NCBI GenBank assembly: GCA_914767715.1
Contig: OU612074.1
Coordinates: 16,228,062 to 16,292,061 of the forward strand
Origin: Membranipora membranacea
Taxonomy: Eukaryota > Bryozoa > Gymnolaemata > Cheilostomatida > Membraniporidae
Length of the DNA: 64,000 nt
Direction: 5' to 3'
In this document: positions 34,401 to 58,100 of the stretch, in pieces
How the letters are laid out: each line of letters opens with the position of its first letter
Position numbering within the stretch: position 1 is the stretch's first letter
The notes under the pieces: generated by a model
The model's input: only the letters and a program-made list of their open reading frames with translations
The model's database searches: none
Told to the model about the DNA's origin: nothing
Position numbers and translations under genes: made by a program

Positions 34401-37040
34401 AATACAATATAAATCGGTTAATCCCTGATAAAGCATTAATTTATTTATTAATATTTTTTATTGATATCTGATTGGAGTTTATGTATTTATTAATTACATC
34501 AGTATTCGATAAGAATTTGATGCATGTGAACAACCAAATGAATTCTGAATTTAAGAGTGCCTATCATTTCATGCATACTTTGATGCATTGATATGAATTC
34601 ATGGTTTAATGGTAAAATACCGCAGTATGGCTATTTGTGGGAAAATTACATCAGTATGTAACTTTGTGTCAGTTATTAAATCTAGCTATAATTCTGGCAG
34701 CTTTAATGTTATGCAATGTCTGACAGCCCAGTAACAACCTTCAAAAAATCAGACAAGCTACTTGACAAATGTTTACAAGGGGTCGGCTGTAGCATTACTG
34801 AACTTTTGGACCGGTCCAAGTTGAGAAATTGCTTCTAGTAAGCATACATAAATTGCCATATGGTTGTTCAGGGTCAGATATGTGCCCTTTATCTATGAAT
34901 CAAGACTTTGATGACTCTGATGATTTTTAATAAGCCTCTATATATATCCTGCCAGGTTGAATACCATCAGTTTTCATTATAACAAATTATCAAATCATTG
35001 TATAAAAAGCGGCAAAAAAGTTATTATTAGATCATCTCGGTTTAAAGCCAACCAATTGATCATGTACTTTGTACAACAATGGATGTCATCTTACCCCCAT
35101 CAAATGCACTATCACTTCCCACACAATGCCAAAACTGCTAGAACTTTATTGGTGACATTATAACTAGTTTTATTTGAGGTTAGGTGGACTTTTGGACAGG
35201 AGCTCAATTTGGGTGCTCCACTGTCACCCTATCTCTTTGCTCATTCACTGCCGCCACATATTGTCCTTTCCGCAGTGATGAAGCAACATGATATAGAAAT
35301 GGTGGAGCAACAAAATTTAGCATTCAGAGTATTTGCGTCTAAAAGTAGGGGCATCGTTCATGCTCCCGTCCAAAAGTTAAACTGGCACATTTCTTACCTG
35401 AGATAAGGCCCTAGTGAGCCAGTCTTGTTTCTTCTCCCTCAGTTTAGTCTGAACCTCCCTTCTTCTCTTCCGCAGACGGCGAGACGTGAGAAACTGATGT
35501 CCGGCTTTGTATGTCAAGTAGCTAGCCTGATAAGTGATATAATTTCATAGATTAAGATCTAAAAGACAACTTGGGATAAAGGCTAAGGCTATTCTGAGCC
35601 CCCCCCTCCCAGACTCTTGGCTCCGGTCGACGTCCCCGGCCAAGGAGCCAAACTCTATAAATATTCTACTATATTAACATTTCTGTTTTGCTCAGGCGTG
35701 ATTGCACAATGTCGTCCACAAGTTTGCCACAAGGATGTGTCTGGAGCCTCAATTTATCTACAGGATATGTCAGTACCATCAATAGGTATTTGAACACGCA
35801 GATATATTTATATCACAGAGTAAGGATATACAGAGAAGACACTTCAATGATCGTTATAGTGACTGCGGTTTTTGATTAACTGGGGGGAAATTGTCCACAG
35901 CTGGATGCCGAAAACTCATTATCTCTATATGTTATAATGTCATTTTTCTTGCAGACATCTCTACCTTTGATGGGCCATAATTCATTCTGTATTTATCCTA
36001 AAGACTGAATTCCAACTTTGTTAGAATGTCCAACCTTCAAGCTATACACCATAGTATCGTCATTTTTTGCTAGGATACATAGGCTATGAGCTATCTGCGT
36101 TTTTAAAATGAGTTATATCATATAGATTTAAATGTGGCCTGGGTCAATACACGGACATTTCCTAATTTTTATGACCAGAAGTTTATCAATTGTCACACGT
36201 AAATCTATATAATAAAACTCATTTTACAAATGCAGATAGCTCATAGCCTATGTATCCTAGCAAAAATGAAACTAATGTGGTGTATAGCTTGAAGGTTGGA
36301 CATTCCAACAAAGTTGGAAATCAGTCTTTAGGATAAATACAGAATGAATTATGGCCCATCAGAGGTAGAGATGTATGCAAGAAAATTGACATTATAACAT
36401 ATAGAGATAATGAGTTTTCGGCATCCAGCTGCGCACAATTTTCCCCCAGTTAATCAAATACCGCAGGCACTATAACCATCATTGAAGTGACCCCTCTGTA
36501 TATCCTTACTCTGTGTATATATATATTATATATCTTATACATTTTGGAATTTCTCACAAACGAGGCCGCTTCTATATTTGATGTCATGAAAAAGTGTATA
36601 TAAGTTATACACCGTACATTAGGATTTTATTGTTGAGACTTGGTGTCTATATATCATACGCAAAGTACATTAGAAAGGTTAATTATTTTAATATTTTGCT
36701 GCAATGCCTCTTATTGGTTCCAAGTCAATGTCATTAATTTCGCACATTTTCCAAAAATCACAAAAAGTAGTATATTTTTTATGAAGTGGTATAACATGTC
36801 ACTTTAGACCTGGCATATATTGATTCGAACAAGAGATAATTATAGCTTCAATCTCTAAGAATACTGTGCGTATGACGGTGACAATGAGATCTAACACATT
36901 TCCTTTGTACTCACCACAGCAATACCCAGTACTTTGGGTCCATTTTCACGAAAATCAGTGTAGAGCTCATAGTCTTTGTACAGTCTCATGTATTCCTGAA
37001 CGCTCGCAGGAAGCCAATCCTGGCATGCTGACATGGCCAT
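22500..37040 (-). CDS. FAAH: Fatty-acid amide hydrolase-like amidase (15 coding exons, 610 aa)
   Basis: An amidase-signature serine hydrolase, expected to hydrolyse fatty-acid amides at internal membranes. Exons (minus): 37040-36915, 35526-35398, 33276-33207, 31387-31281, 30932-30762, 29491-29350, 28661-28494, 27954-27830, 27240-27115, 26516-26419, 25798-25699, 24760-24674, 23629-23518, 23007-22865, 22628-22500. All phases match and the total is 1833 nt. The Ser-Ser-Lys triad is complete: Lys171 (PLSVKEN), Ser246 (PGGSSGG), Ser270 (DIGGSLR). The spacings of 75 and 24 residues equal those of rat/human FAAH (142, 217, 241). The C-terminal [15 protein letters not shown] motif also fits. Residues 37-60 may be a weak N-terminal membrane segment, followed by a basic stretch (SRRLRKRRR). 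AG precedes the ATG region, so a 5' non-coding exon is likely. FAAH paralogues of the same type cannot be excluded. Confidence 0.94.
23849..24163. mobile_element. 315-bp TIR element with TA duplication and internal TTATAAGGC motifs
   Basis: The ends CCGTTATACCTAACTTATAAGG and its imperfect reverse complement (CCTATAAGG...GGTATTACGG) are flanked by TA at 23847-23848 and 24164-24165. Several TTATAAGGC-like subterminal motifs occur near both ends, like the repeated transposase sites of pogo/Tc1-type elements. It lies in FAAH intron 12 and encloses a tRNA-like segment. Confidence 0.7.
23966..24038 (-). repeat. tRNA-Thr-like sequence, probably a SINE head or tRNA pseudogene
   Basis: On the minus strand GCTGAATAGCTCAGTTG (A box), CTTGTAAACAC (anticodon-loop-like, TGT) and GCAGGTTTGAATCCC (B box) follow tRNA order. 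The acceptor arms (GCGAGGC and the 3' end) do not pair, so a working tRNA is unlikely. Confidence 0.65.
25515..25708 (-). repeat. tRNA-derived SINE, copy overlapping a FAAH splice donor
   Basis: Minus strand: A-box-like CCTAGTGGTAAG, then GCGCCTGCCCTCTAACACG, B box GGGGTTCGAATCCCGC at 25643-25629, then a body with ACCTGCCTGCAAACTGAGAG and CAACTTGGCGCC. The body matches the copy at 47378-47562. The A box covers the end of FAAH exon 11 and its GTAAGT donor. Confidence 0.8.
25849..26018. mobile_element. ~170-bp MITE, copy 1 (CAGT ends)
   Basis: Ends CAGTTGACTTAATTCAAACC and (reverse complement of the right end) CAGTGTTAGCTTGTTCATTC. It shares GGGGACCACAAAA, TTAGAATGCATTGAGATCTG and CAGTTTTCCTT-type blocks with 42117-42269. 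CAGT ends suggest a pogo/Tigger relative. It lies in FAAH intron 10. Confidence 0.7.
26572..26792. mobile_element. 221-bp MITE with GGGGGGTCTTTCAATTAGAA inverted ends
   Basis: The first 20 bp recur as reverse complement at the right end (TTCTAATTGAAAGACCCCCC). Internal GAGCGA/TCGCTC motifs are repeated in both orientations. It lies in FAAH intron 9. No clear target duplication. Confidence 0.75.
27438..27748. mobile_element. Foldback element with ~85-bp arms
   Basis: The arms at about 27438-27530 and 27660-27748 are inverted copies (TTTTATTCCAATAAG, TTAAAGACTACCCAAAGACC, ATGCATG, GGCAGTTAC). It occupies FAAH intron 8. A partial related copy lies at 28165-28312 in intron 7. Confidence 0.75.
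28165..28312. repeat. Partial copy of the 27438-27748 foldback element
   Basis: Shares ATTAAAGACTACCCAAA, ATGCATG, GGCAGTTACAT, AATTCAATGCT and AAAAAGTGCCTC-CATAAGAGAA with the left half of that element, in the same orientation. Confidence 0.7.
29735..29895 (-). repeat. tRNA-derived SINE, 5'-shortened copy
   Basis: Minus strand: ATTTGCTCAGTTGGTC (A box), then CTGGGTTCGAATCCCTCC (B box) and a body with GTGGCCTGTGCTTCGCCTTG and CCCGCAAACTTAGAG. It lies in FAAH intron 5. Confidence 0.7.
30003..30029 (+). repeat. (TA)n microsatellite
   Basis: An uninterrupted TA run. A second (TA)n run lies at 30593-30615. Confidence 0.9.
31612..32286. repeat. Inverted pair of tRNA-headed repeats (foldback)
   Basis: Outer arms (CTTTAAAGACTTAGTATGAGGCTGC at the left, broken here as CTTTAAAGACTTAG and GAGGCTGC) are inverted at 32258-32286. 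Inside, two tRNA-like heads point toward each other. The minus-strand head near 31925-31865 has TAGCTCAGTGTTAGCG and GGTTCGAGACC. The plus-strand head near 31945-32010 has GGTTCGATTCC. This is either a foldback transposon or two SINEs in opposite orientation, in FAAH intron 3. Confidence 0.7.
32656..32745 (-). repeat. tRNA-like SINE head next to a poly-G tract
   Basis: Minus strand TTGGCTCAGTGATGAGC (A box) and GTGTGGGTTCGAATCCCATC (B box), followed by C18 (plus strand G at 32656-32674). Confidence 0.6.
34590..34910 (+). repeat. Dispersed repeat family C, copy 1
   Basis: Related in order to 45755-46050. Shared blocks include ATGAATT.AT...GGTAAAATAC, GACA.CCCAGTAACAAC, TGCTTGACAAA, and TCAGATATGT.CCC. 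It lies in FAAH intron 2. Confidence 0.55.
35814..36515. mobile_element. 702-bp foldback element with ~300-bp arms and CACAGAGTAAGGATATAC tips
   Basis: Almost the whole length is an inverted repeat. For example, TAACTGGGGG.AAATTGT at 35879 is mirrored at 36436-36456, and AGCTATCTGC.TTT..AAATGAG at 36092 is mirrored at 36217-36242. About 90 bp of spacer remain. TATA-like sequence lies on both sides. It occupies FAAH intron 1. Confidence 0.88.
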
Positions 37041-38718
37041 AGTTCAGGGAGTCCTATTTAGCCTGAATAAAAAGACATTGTAGGATGGTCAAGTATGACA
37101 TAGCCTACTATTAGATATCTTGTATCAGGGACTGACAGGTGGCGAAGAACATATTCATTCTACCATCCACGCTCCTTGCATCCAACCCATACTAGCTTGA
37201 GGATGTGATTTGTATTTTGTAATTCAGTGACTGCATATTTTGACATGGACACCTAGGGATAACAGCCTTATAGCCAGCATTGAACAAAATGGAATCTGAA
37301 ATGAGAAGTTTATGCCCAGCCTAGCATCAAAAGCAACGACGTGTACTGTAGGGTCTCAGACCCATCATTCAAACTCAATGAAGGTAATATTAAAAAAGGG
37401 GAGGGTGGTCAAACATTGCTACAGACACCCAGGTTTTGGATTAGTATTCATTCACAGGTGCAAGTCGGTGCACAGTCGGTGCAAGTCAAGAGAAAGAGCC
37501 CCACAGTGGTCGAAGGCACTGGACTCCTGCACCATGACCATGATGATGTTGGCCCTGGGACTTGCACACATGCCTTTATTTAACAATGTCAAGAATCAAC
37601 AACTGGCAAAGTAAAGGTTCACGCTAGTAGTAGTTCAAGAGGCACAAAGTTATACATGCATGCATACCAAAGCACATACTTGCAAGCCTCGGTCAAGTAG
37701 AGTAGCAATTCTTGTATGAGGTAGTTTGCAGATGAAGTGGTCTTTATATTTTCTTGTCACTCTGTTGCAGAACCTGGGTTTACACTACAAGTATGGGAAC
37801 TCCCTTTATCCACCCACATTCCACACAAGTGTTAGTAGAAATCTGTTGAGAAATGCTAGGGTTCAAAGTTCGTGAAGGTCATTAAGATACAGACTGAGAA
37901 CCGGATTGAAAACTATATGGTAATTAAGGGTGTAATTTGGATAGCACATGCCAGATTAGGAATATGAGGCTGTACATGTGATGTTGTTTTCATTCAGTGA
38001 GCATGCATTTTGCATGAGCTCAGACTTTTTTCTCTCAGAAATATTTTTATTTGTTGCAGACTAGAAATGTGCTAGGGATAAATAAGCTCATGCAGTGCAA
38101 CATGTAGAGACTGTAGGAGAGAGCTAAATGGAGCCTGCTCAATATTTGATAGGAATTGCTTGCTTTTTGAGATATTATTATTACTGCAAAATTTTATCTG
38201 CAAGCACAGGCCTTCTCTTCTGTAGTTGGTGCAAGTCCAGTGGTAGAGTGCCCCAGTGGTCAAAGGCTTTGACCACTGGGGCACTCTACCACTGGACTTG
38301 CACCAACTACAGGAGGCTATTGACTGTAAAGAAACATACAACATAACAAAGCATACATACACTACTACCTACTACTACACTAGTAGCCTTATAATTAGTT
38401 ATATAATAGTTAGTACCTACAACAGTAGTACTCCTTTGATATTATATTGTTTGTAATGGACATGAGAAGTGTGCATGATTGCAAATCCTCTAGCCAGGGG
38501 CCATGATGATGAGCTCGATAGTTACTAGTTATTTTTTAGGCCTTATACTAGCCCGTGGAGTGATTGAATGAAAAATAGATATATGGTAAAAAGGAAGCCT
38601 TAGGTCTCAAGCCTTGGGGGTCCATTTCCTTGTACGCGCTCGTCCATAGGCCTACTCTAGGCCTGACATTTCTAATTTAGAGAAAGCTTTCAGTTTCACT
38701 GTTGTTTGTTATTCGTAG
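37041..38718. promoter_or_regulatory. Divergent FAAH/GART upstream region
   Basis: The two start codons face away from each other across 1678 bp. Both genes appear to have a 5' non-coding exon here: an AG-ending pyrimidine-rich stretch lies just 5' of each ATG-containing exon (TTATTCGTAG before the GART ATG). No TATA box or CpG island is evident. A perfect palindrome lies at 38220-38312, and a partial match to its arm lies at about 37455-37520 (GGTGCAAGTC, AGTGGTCGAAGGC). Confidence 0.4.
38220..38312. repeat. 93-bp perfect palindrome (46-bp arms)
   Basis: Left arm CTGTAGTTGGTGCAAGTCCA... and right arm ...TGGACTTGCACCAACTACAG meet in CAAAGGCTTTG with a one-base centre. No mismatch is seen. 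It lies about 410 bp upstream of the GART start codon. Confidence 0.9.
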
Positions 38719-50828
<12,110 letters not shown>

Positions 50829-52105
50829 AGCACAGATATTGTGACCTTCTTTATGGTATCTCAATGAAAATTCAAAGATCAAATTTTGAAAATATAAAAC
50901 TTGAGATCCACGCACAGAGCTCTATAAAAGCAACAAGTCCCTTTTTACTCCTTGACAAAGGTTTGTAGTCCAGAAACTTCAAGATCTGATGATGCCAAAG
51001 AAAATTAAAAATCTCATGCATAAGCGTACTTGGTAAACAATTTAATTTTACCGTGTTAAATGTTGTCTTTTGATAATTGACCTTTGCTTCTGTCCTCCCT
51101 CTCTTTTTCTCATACCCTTCTATATTTGATAAAATCTCAATGTTACGCTGTAAGAACAGTTTTCTCAAACTTTAAACTAGTCATTACGTTAAAACTGCTG
51201 ATACTATGCCATAGTTTTCAAGGTGTTTTTGCCCAAGTTATGATCGAGCATAATAAAACTCTGTGTCATACAAATATATTATCAAGATCTCCTTTTATTT
51301 GTGCAGATGCTTACCCGTGGTTTCTATATTACTCCATATGAATTTAGCCTTGAATTAAATCTTGTCTTTTTGATTTCTAATTTTTTCAGATCATACTCGG
51401 CTTACTTGCAACGACTTGTGCTTGATCAAATGTAATTTTGATCAAGCTGAGCTGTATTGTTTTGAGGTCTTAATATATAAGCAATGCATCAAGCTATGAC
51501 ACTGGACTGTTCATAATTTCTGAATGTGCACCGATCTGTTTACTGACGCTTGTAGCTGCATTGATTGAACCAATAAAGAAAAATGATGGCGATTCTGCTT
51601 ATTGAGTGGTGGCCTCTGACAAGTCGAAGAAATTCATATCACAACACTCGTCAATTTTAAAGCTGACCAGCTTGTCTCAAGAAAGTTAACCATTCCCCGC
51701 CCCTGCAATCAAAGTTTGTCATGACAGGTCATTCTCTGTAGCAGCTGAAATTGAGAGAAAAGCAATAAGCTGTTGTTGTGTTTGAAAAGTTATCTTCCCT
51801 TGCATTGAGAGTAGGTGGAACATTTTGTTTTGATCGGGATTGTGTGCACCTCATAGTCATGGCCTTTGTCAAGGACATAAACCGTGATCCATTTCATTGT
51901 ATGTCTGGGTTTAAAAGAGCCCTTCAATAATCAATTTATCAAATCTCAGTCTATCAAGTAGCCAATAACAGGACAAGAAATTGGTTCCTCGAGAGAATAC
52001 CTCTATTTTCATTGAAAAAGATTTTCTACTATTTTGCCTGTTTGTACTCAAAGAGTGGTGTGGGTGAAAGCTTCAAAATGCTAACTATGAACAGGTAGCA
52101 CTACA
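50829..52105. other. GART 3' region and TAK1 upstream region
   Basis: It contains two AATAAA hexamers (51252-51257, 51572-51577), either of which could end the GART transcript. Just upstream of the TAK1 start codon, ATG at 52078 opens a six-codon upstream ORF that stops at 52098, 7 bp before the main ATG. Confidence 0.5.
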
Positions 52106-55100
52106 ATGGCTTCTGGTTCACTGAAGACCCAAAAGTCAGCAGTTGGCTTTGTTGAAGAGATTGACATCAAGGAGATCGACTTCGGACAGGTGAGCCAGTT
52201 GAGTTGTTCAGTGAGTGTGACTGATGTTACTCTACTGAGTAGTTCTAGTTGTCACTCTACCTGCTATTGTTTTTGCCTTTCCTTTTTAATATTACTTCAT
52301 GATTGCAATGTATTTTCTTCCTTGGTCTCTTCACTCTCTTTCCTCACATCGACAAATATATGGTTATATATTTATATATTACAATATGCCCTATAATAAT
52401 GAATTAATTATCTCACTCCCAGGAGGGGAGGGGTTTCTTCTGTGCTATCCTTTTGGTTGTGGGCCTTGCAAGGGTGCAGTCCCCATTCATTTTCACACTT
52501 TTTAACCACGATGACCTTTGTCCTTAGTATAGTTTGGTTGTGACGCGTTGGTACTAAGCTGGCAACAGTATGGCCAGCTGACATTGAAAAACTAGTCCAA
52601 TTAGTGATTGTGGCTGGGGGAATTTCAGTGAAATTTCTCAAGGCAGCATAGATGAGATCATGCGGAGATGATTACGGGAATCAATTCAGTTACAATTATT
52701 TATTGTGCCATTCACTTAGTCCGTTGGTCTTAATATTGATCTCTACGGAGTATCAACCCGCTATATCATATCACCACCATCTGGAAAAGCATAGTTGTTA
52801 GAGCTGTCATCGGTTTAATCCTTTGTGCCAGTTGATGCGCTCCCAGAAAACACTGTCACTGATTGTTAGCCTTAGATAGCTTTAAAACCAATAGGCTACA
52901 TTGTCTCCCAAACCATTTGCTAGAGTCACGATTAGGTTAGGCGTTTGCAGCTTCACCGAAATTTAGTGAAATAAATTGTTTCTTCGTTGTCATCAGGTTG
53001 TTGGTCGAGGTGCGTTTGGAGTCGTGTTGAAAGCAAAATGGCGTGATCATACAGTAGCTGTGAAACAGATTGAGACAGAGAATGAGAAGAAAGCTTTTGT
53101 ACAGGAGCTCAAACAGCTCAGCAGAGTCAACCATGAAAATATCATCAAGCTCTATGGTAAGCGAATGTCGTGAGCAAGAGGATGTTATTACCACCTTAAT
53201 TTGCAAAAACTATAGATTCGCTCATTTCCTAACATTAAAAGGCAACCCCCCCCCCCCCCCGTTAAGTCTAAACTTGCTGCAGCCAGTTAACTGGTTTTGT
53301 GGCGCCTAACTGCTTACCCTCACCCTTCGTTCTTGGCGTCAGGACTAGACATTCATCAGTGTGTCCAGTTTTAACTTTCTTTACTTAGATTCCACCAGCT
53401 GACACTTTGAAGCTGGAGTTTTCTGGAACAGTCTGAAGCCCTGCTTAGAATTTCTAAATAGCATAGAAAAAAGACACAAGGTGTTGTGTGTCGACAATAA
53501 ATAGTTAAAGTCTCAAAACGGTGCTGTTATCCTTATGGTCAATAACAAGGCTTCATTAATGACAGGTTTTAAGCATGTCCTGTGATAACTTATGATAGGT
53601 TCATGCTTATGGTCATGGTTTGAGTAAAAGGAAATAGTAAGTAAACTTGTGGTTTGTTTTCTCATGATACAGGTGCTTCAACCAAATACCCGGTATTCCT
53701 TGTCATGGAGTTTGCAGAATGCGGCTCCATGTATAACTTACTCCACGGGCAGGACCCTGTGATAGAGTATAAGACCGCCCACGCTATCAGCTGGGCACTA
53801 CAATCAGCACTCGGTGTGAACTACCTACATAACATGAAACCAAAACCTATAATACACAGAGATCTCAAACCACCAAAGTAAGCATAATTTGTATGGTTTT
53901 CTCGAGCTGTACAATAATAACCTAATGTTAGATTGAATCAAACCGTTCAAATTACGTGAAGTCAATATGTGATTTGAATAAATCGTAGCTAGCATTACAC
54001 CAATTCTAGCTATATATGCTAGGGCCAATGAGTTAGAATGAATGTTAGTCAGTCCTTAGTTTCACTATTTCAAGCGTACGAGAAATGCAAGAAGTCCTAC
54101 CTAATACCTCTCGGTTATTGACTATTTTCTTGTCTTAGGTCAACAGTAGCATATTCTAATCAACTTGAAAATTTATGTTTTGAGAAAGTGGATCTCAATA
54201 ATGTGACACGAGCTCTGTTGGTCTTTGCATAAATCTGTAACCTATGATTTTAGTTTACTGCTGGTAAAGCGAGGTATGGTCGTGAAATTATGTGATTTTG
54301 GTACTGCAGCCGATGCCCAGACACACATGACCAACAATAAGGTATGTCGACTAGTTTATGGGGAGACAATGAAATCGGGTTAGTGACCTGCGCTTGTGAT
54401 TTGATTTCAGATAATAATGTTGATGGTGACTCAGGCTACATGGAAATCCAAAATTTAGGTTTTTCCCAAAGATAATTTTATATCACTTGACATCAATTAT
54501 CAAGATAACAGCATGGCCAGAACTAGAACTCTGAGTCGCTCATTAATGTTATGGCCTTATCTTGGCTCATGCGATGGACAGGAATTTGTTTTATCAGAAA
54601 TGCATGGATTTCCCTCTGGCTTATCGATTGAAGAATTGTTTCTTACTTAGGTAAACATAATGTATTGATCAAAAATTACAGTTTTTTTTCAGTTATATAT
54701 CTCATTCATGATTGGATACTTAACTTACACAACATCAGATGTTCTGCTGAATCGAGTAACTCCTAGTCTTCAACTGTTGTTCTAAGATAACAATATTGGA
54801 TACTTGATCGATCTTTAAATATTGGTGATTTTTAGCATTGTCATAGTAACTTAGTCACAATGCTGTAATTTAACATTAATTTAACTCTTCCCAGGGAAGC
54901 GCAGCTTGGATGGCTCCCGAGGTATTTGAAGGTAACAAATACTCAGAGAAGTGTGATGTGTTCAGCTGGGGCATCGTGCTCTGGGAATGTCTGTCTAGAA
55001 AGAAACCATTTGACGAGATCGGAGGACCTGCATTCAGAATTATGTGGGCTGTTCACTCAGGTATGAAATGGTGTATACTTTTATTAGCAATGCCTTCATC

Positions 55101-58100
55101 TGAATCAAGTATAAAACCCAGGCTTGTTGGTGGTAATATATCAGGATTCTATTTGATATTGACACCAAAATTATTTTTCAATTGCTCTTACACGAATTTT
55201 TGAAATCAGATGTAGTATATTTTGAAAATAGATTGAAATATGATCAGATTCTATTAATATGAAATCTCAAGCCAATAAAATTATTATTGATGGCAACTTG
55301 GTTATCAATATGAACACCAGAAGTGCAATGGGTCAATTTATATTAGTCATAGTGGTTGCCTGACAAAAGAATAGACTGTGCAGCTAGAAGTTGAATGTTG
55401 GGCGGACGGAGGGGGTGGCAAGAATCTGGGAGCTCAGGCTAGTACTGAAATTGATCTGGTATGAGTTGTAAGCACCATACAAGTCATGTATATAATCAGC
55501 TTGGTCAATCCATAGCCAGCTTAACATGACAATAAAATCTGATTAAATATAACAAGTCCTTATTCATATTAAACAAGCTTGCAGTGTCTGAAAATGTCCA
55601 GACGTAGGAGAAGACAGCCATAAATTTGTCTGCACATTTATGTTTTTTTATTGATGAAACAACATAGTTGTATGTTTTAGGGTATGGGGAATCTTAAAAA
55701 CAGGGTAAGAACTTTGTGAAATGAGGCAAAGGTGCTGTAAACAGGTGCTAAAGTTAAGAAGTTGCAAAAAGCAGAGTTTCCTAACTTCCTAACTTAATGA
55801 ACGCCTACGACCCGATCGCCATCCTGAACGCCATCAAGGGCTGGCTGTGGGTTAATCTTGACCGTACACTTCATCTGTCAACAATAGACTCATAGGCTAT
55901 GGGCACAACTTTGAATGCTTGGAGTATTTCCTTGATTTCATTGCACATCTGACCATCATCTGACCATCATAGTTATGGAATTTTGTCAATTGATGATGAT
56001 TGCAATGCCAGTACTTGGCTATTGACACATAGACAGCTGCTTATCTGGGCTATGAAATAAAACACATCTTTCAAACACAAAATTATATAAGTACTGGGCA
56101 ATATGTGTCATTATTTACATATACTGATTGCTTTGGCAGACAAAATTGACACTTTGGACTTTTTCGCCCCTCCCACTTTGTGATCAGTGGTGCATTCAGG
56201 AAGAGCTTTGAATTTACATTTACTCCCATAAGCTATAGGATTGATTGATAGTCTGAGCTTGAAAATGCCATCAGGAACATGATGATGAAAGTTAGTGGTA
56301 GGAAATTCAGAACCAATTTGCTTTCACAAAAAGTTTTTCCCCTCCATAAGCTGATGTGGCTTATCAGCTCAATGGAGGGGAAAAACTTTTTGTGATTGGG
56401 GTGGTCCCAAAACAGGCAAACTGAATCAAACTGTGCAAAACTTGTTGATATGGGTTTAAATGCTTATACATTGCCAGGCTTACTGGTTAACAAGGGCTTC
56501 TTTTACCAGAATATCGGGAGTTGTGTCATTCTGTGCCAACAATAAGACTATATTTCAAGTCAACGCGGTCATCCTAAATGTAAAGTTGTAAAATATTTAT
56601 TTTAAACAGGTACAAGGCCCCCGCTCCTCAGAAACATGCCTAAATGTCTGGAGAAACTAATGACTAGATGTTGGAGTAAGAATGCAGCTGAGCGTCCCAG
56701 TATGTCAGAGGTAAATAAATGTGTTACTACATGGTAACATGACTAACAACATACTCTCTGTCAACATCACGGTTTGGTTTGGATACGTTGGGGGATCTCA
56801 AACAAAAATGCTTTATTTGACATTAGGGAAAGATGTAGGGTGCCCTGATGATTATTGTAAGATTTGTCTAAATTATGTTTAGGATCTCACAAATAAGTAC
56901 ATGCAACAATGTATCCACTGATATCGATAAGGGGAGCATATCTGGCCCTGAACAAGCATATGGCCATATCTATATATGGTTGTAAATATGCATCACTTAT
57001 CTTCAATTCGGCAAGTTTGGTTATGTTTCAGCCAATCAACTTGAGAAAAATAAACGTTGTAAAATGCCTTGCCTTAGGTTTAAAAGGTTTTTAGCTTCAT
57101 TCAATAACTGACATGAAGTTATAAACTTATAACATATCTCTCCCCAAGTAGCCATAATGTGTGGTTTACCACTGCTCAATCAGTTAGTGCATCTTAGGTT
57201 TAGTGTGCCCATACCGTAGAGTTATTATATACTCTATGGCCTATACGGTCACTTCAAAATAATATACAGTCTGATTACCCAGACTTATGTTGCTTTTTCT
57301 TGCTGACAGGTGGTAAGGATAATGAATATGGTGATGCCATACTATAAGAACGACTTGGCTCCTCTAATCTTCCCTGGGTTCTTCGTAGAAGGTGACGAGG
57401 ACGTCGATCAGTCATACTCTAACGAGTCGGAGCAGTCACTACAGATAGACGATATCCTGAATAACAGCGCTAACGCTAACACAAATACTACAGACTCGAC
57501 GGACGCCACCACTCCTACTCAAACTAACCGCTTCAGCTATAGCAACAGCAGCGGTCGAAGTACGTATAGTTTTCTCTGTCCAATCAGGCTCTAATCAGGC
57601 TCTAATGACCTTTCTGACATCTAAATGTTTGTACTATTCTGAGTCTTGTTTTGAGTAGGTTGTGAGAGGAGGGGCACAGATAATTTGATATCCCTTCACA
57701 CCAAATTGTCTCTAAGTACTCTACAGTGTTGTAAAAGTGACGACATGCATTGGAGAGCGGAATGCTAAAACTTTCCTCTCCCCAGCTTATTGGCAAGGAC
57801 GTATTTCTCGTTCGTAGTCAGCTAGGGTCTTAAGTCCTTTGTATCACCTGCCAATGCTCTGGGTCATTTTCAGTTTTTTATGAGATATCTAGTCGAAAAC
57901 AGAAATATTTTTCTAAATTATTCCTACATCGTGTGATAATGTGATATTAAAGCCTTACAGTGACTGTCTTGACGTCTCTGGGTTATTTTTACTTACTGTT
58001 TTTTAATGTTTTATAGGCCGAGAAAGTGAAGAAGTTCTGATCCAACCGCTGGCTATCATAGAACCTCCGCCTGTCTCAGTTGTTGAGGTAAGTCTTTTGT

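Noticed and set aside
53242-53260. Poly-C tract in TAK1 intron 2 as a regulatory site
   Set aside because: A simple homopolymer; also seen at 7507 and 32656 (as G).
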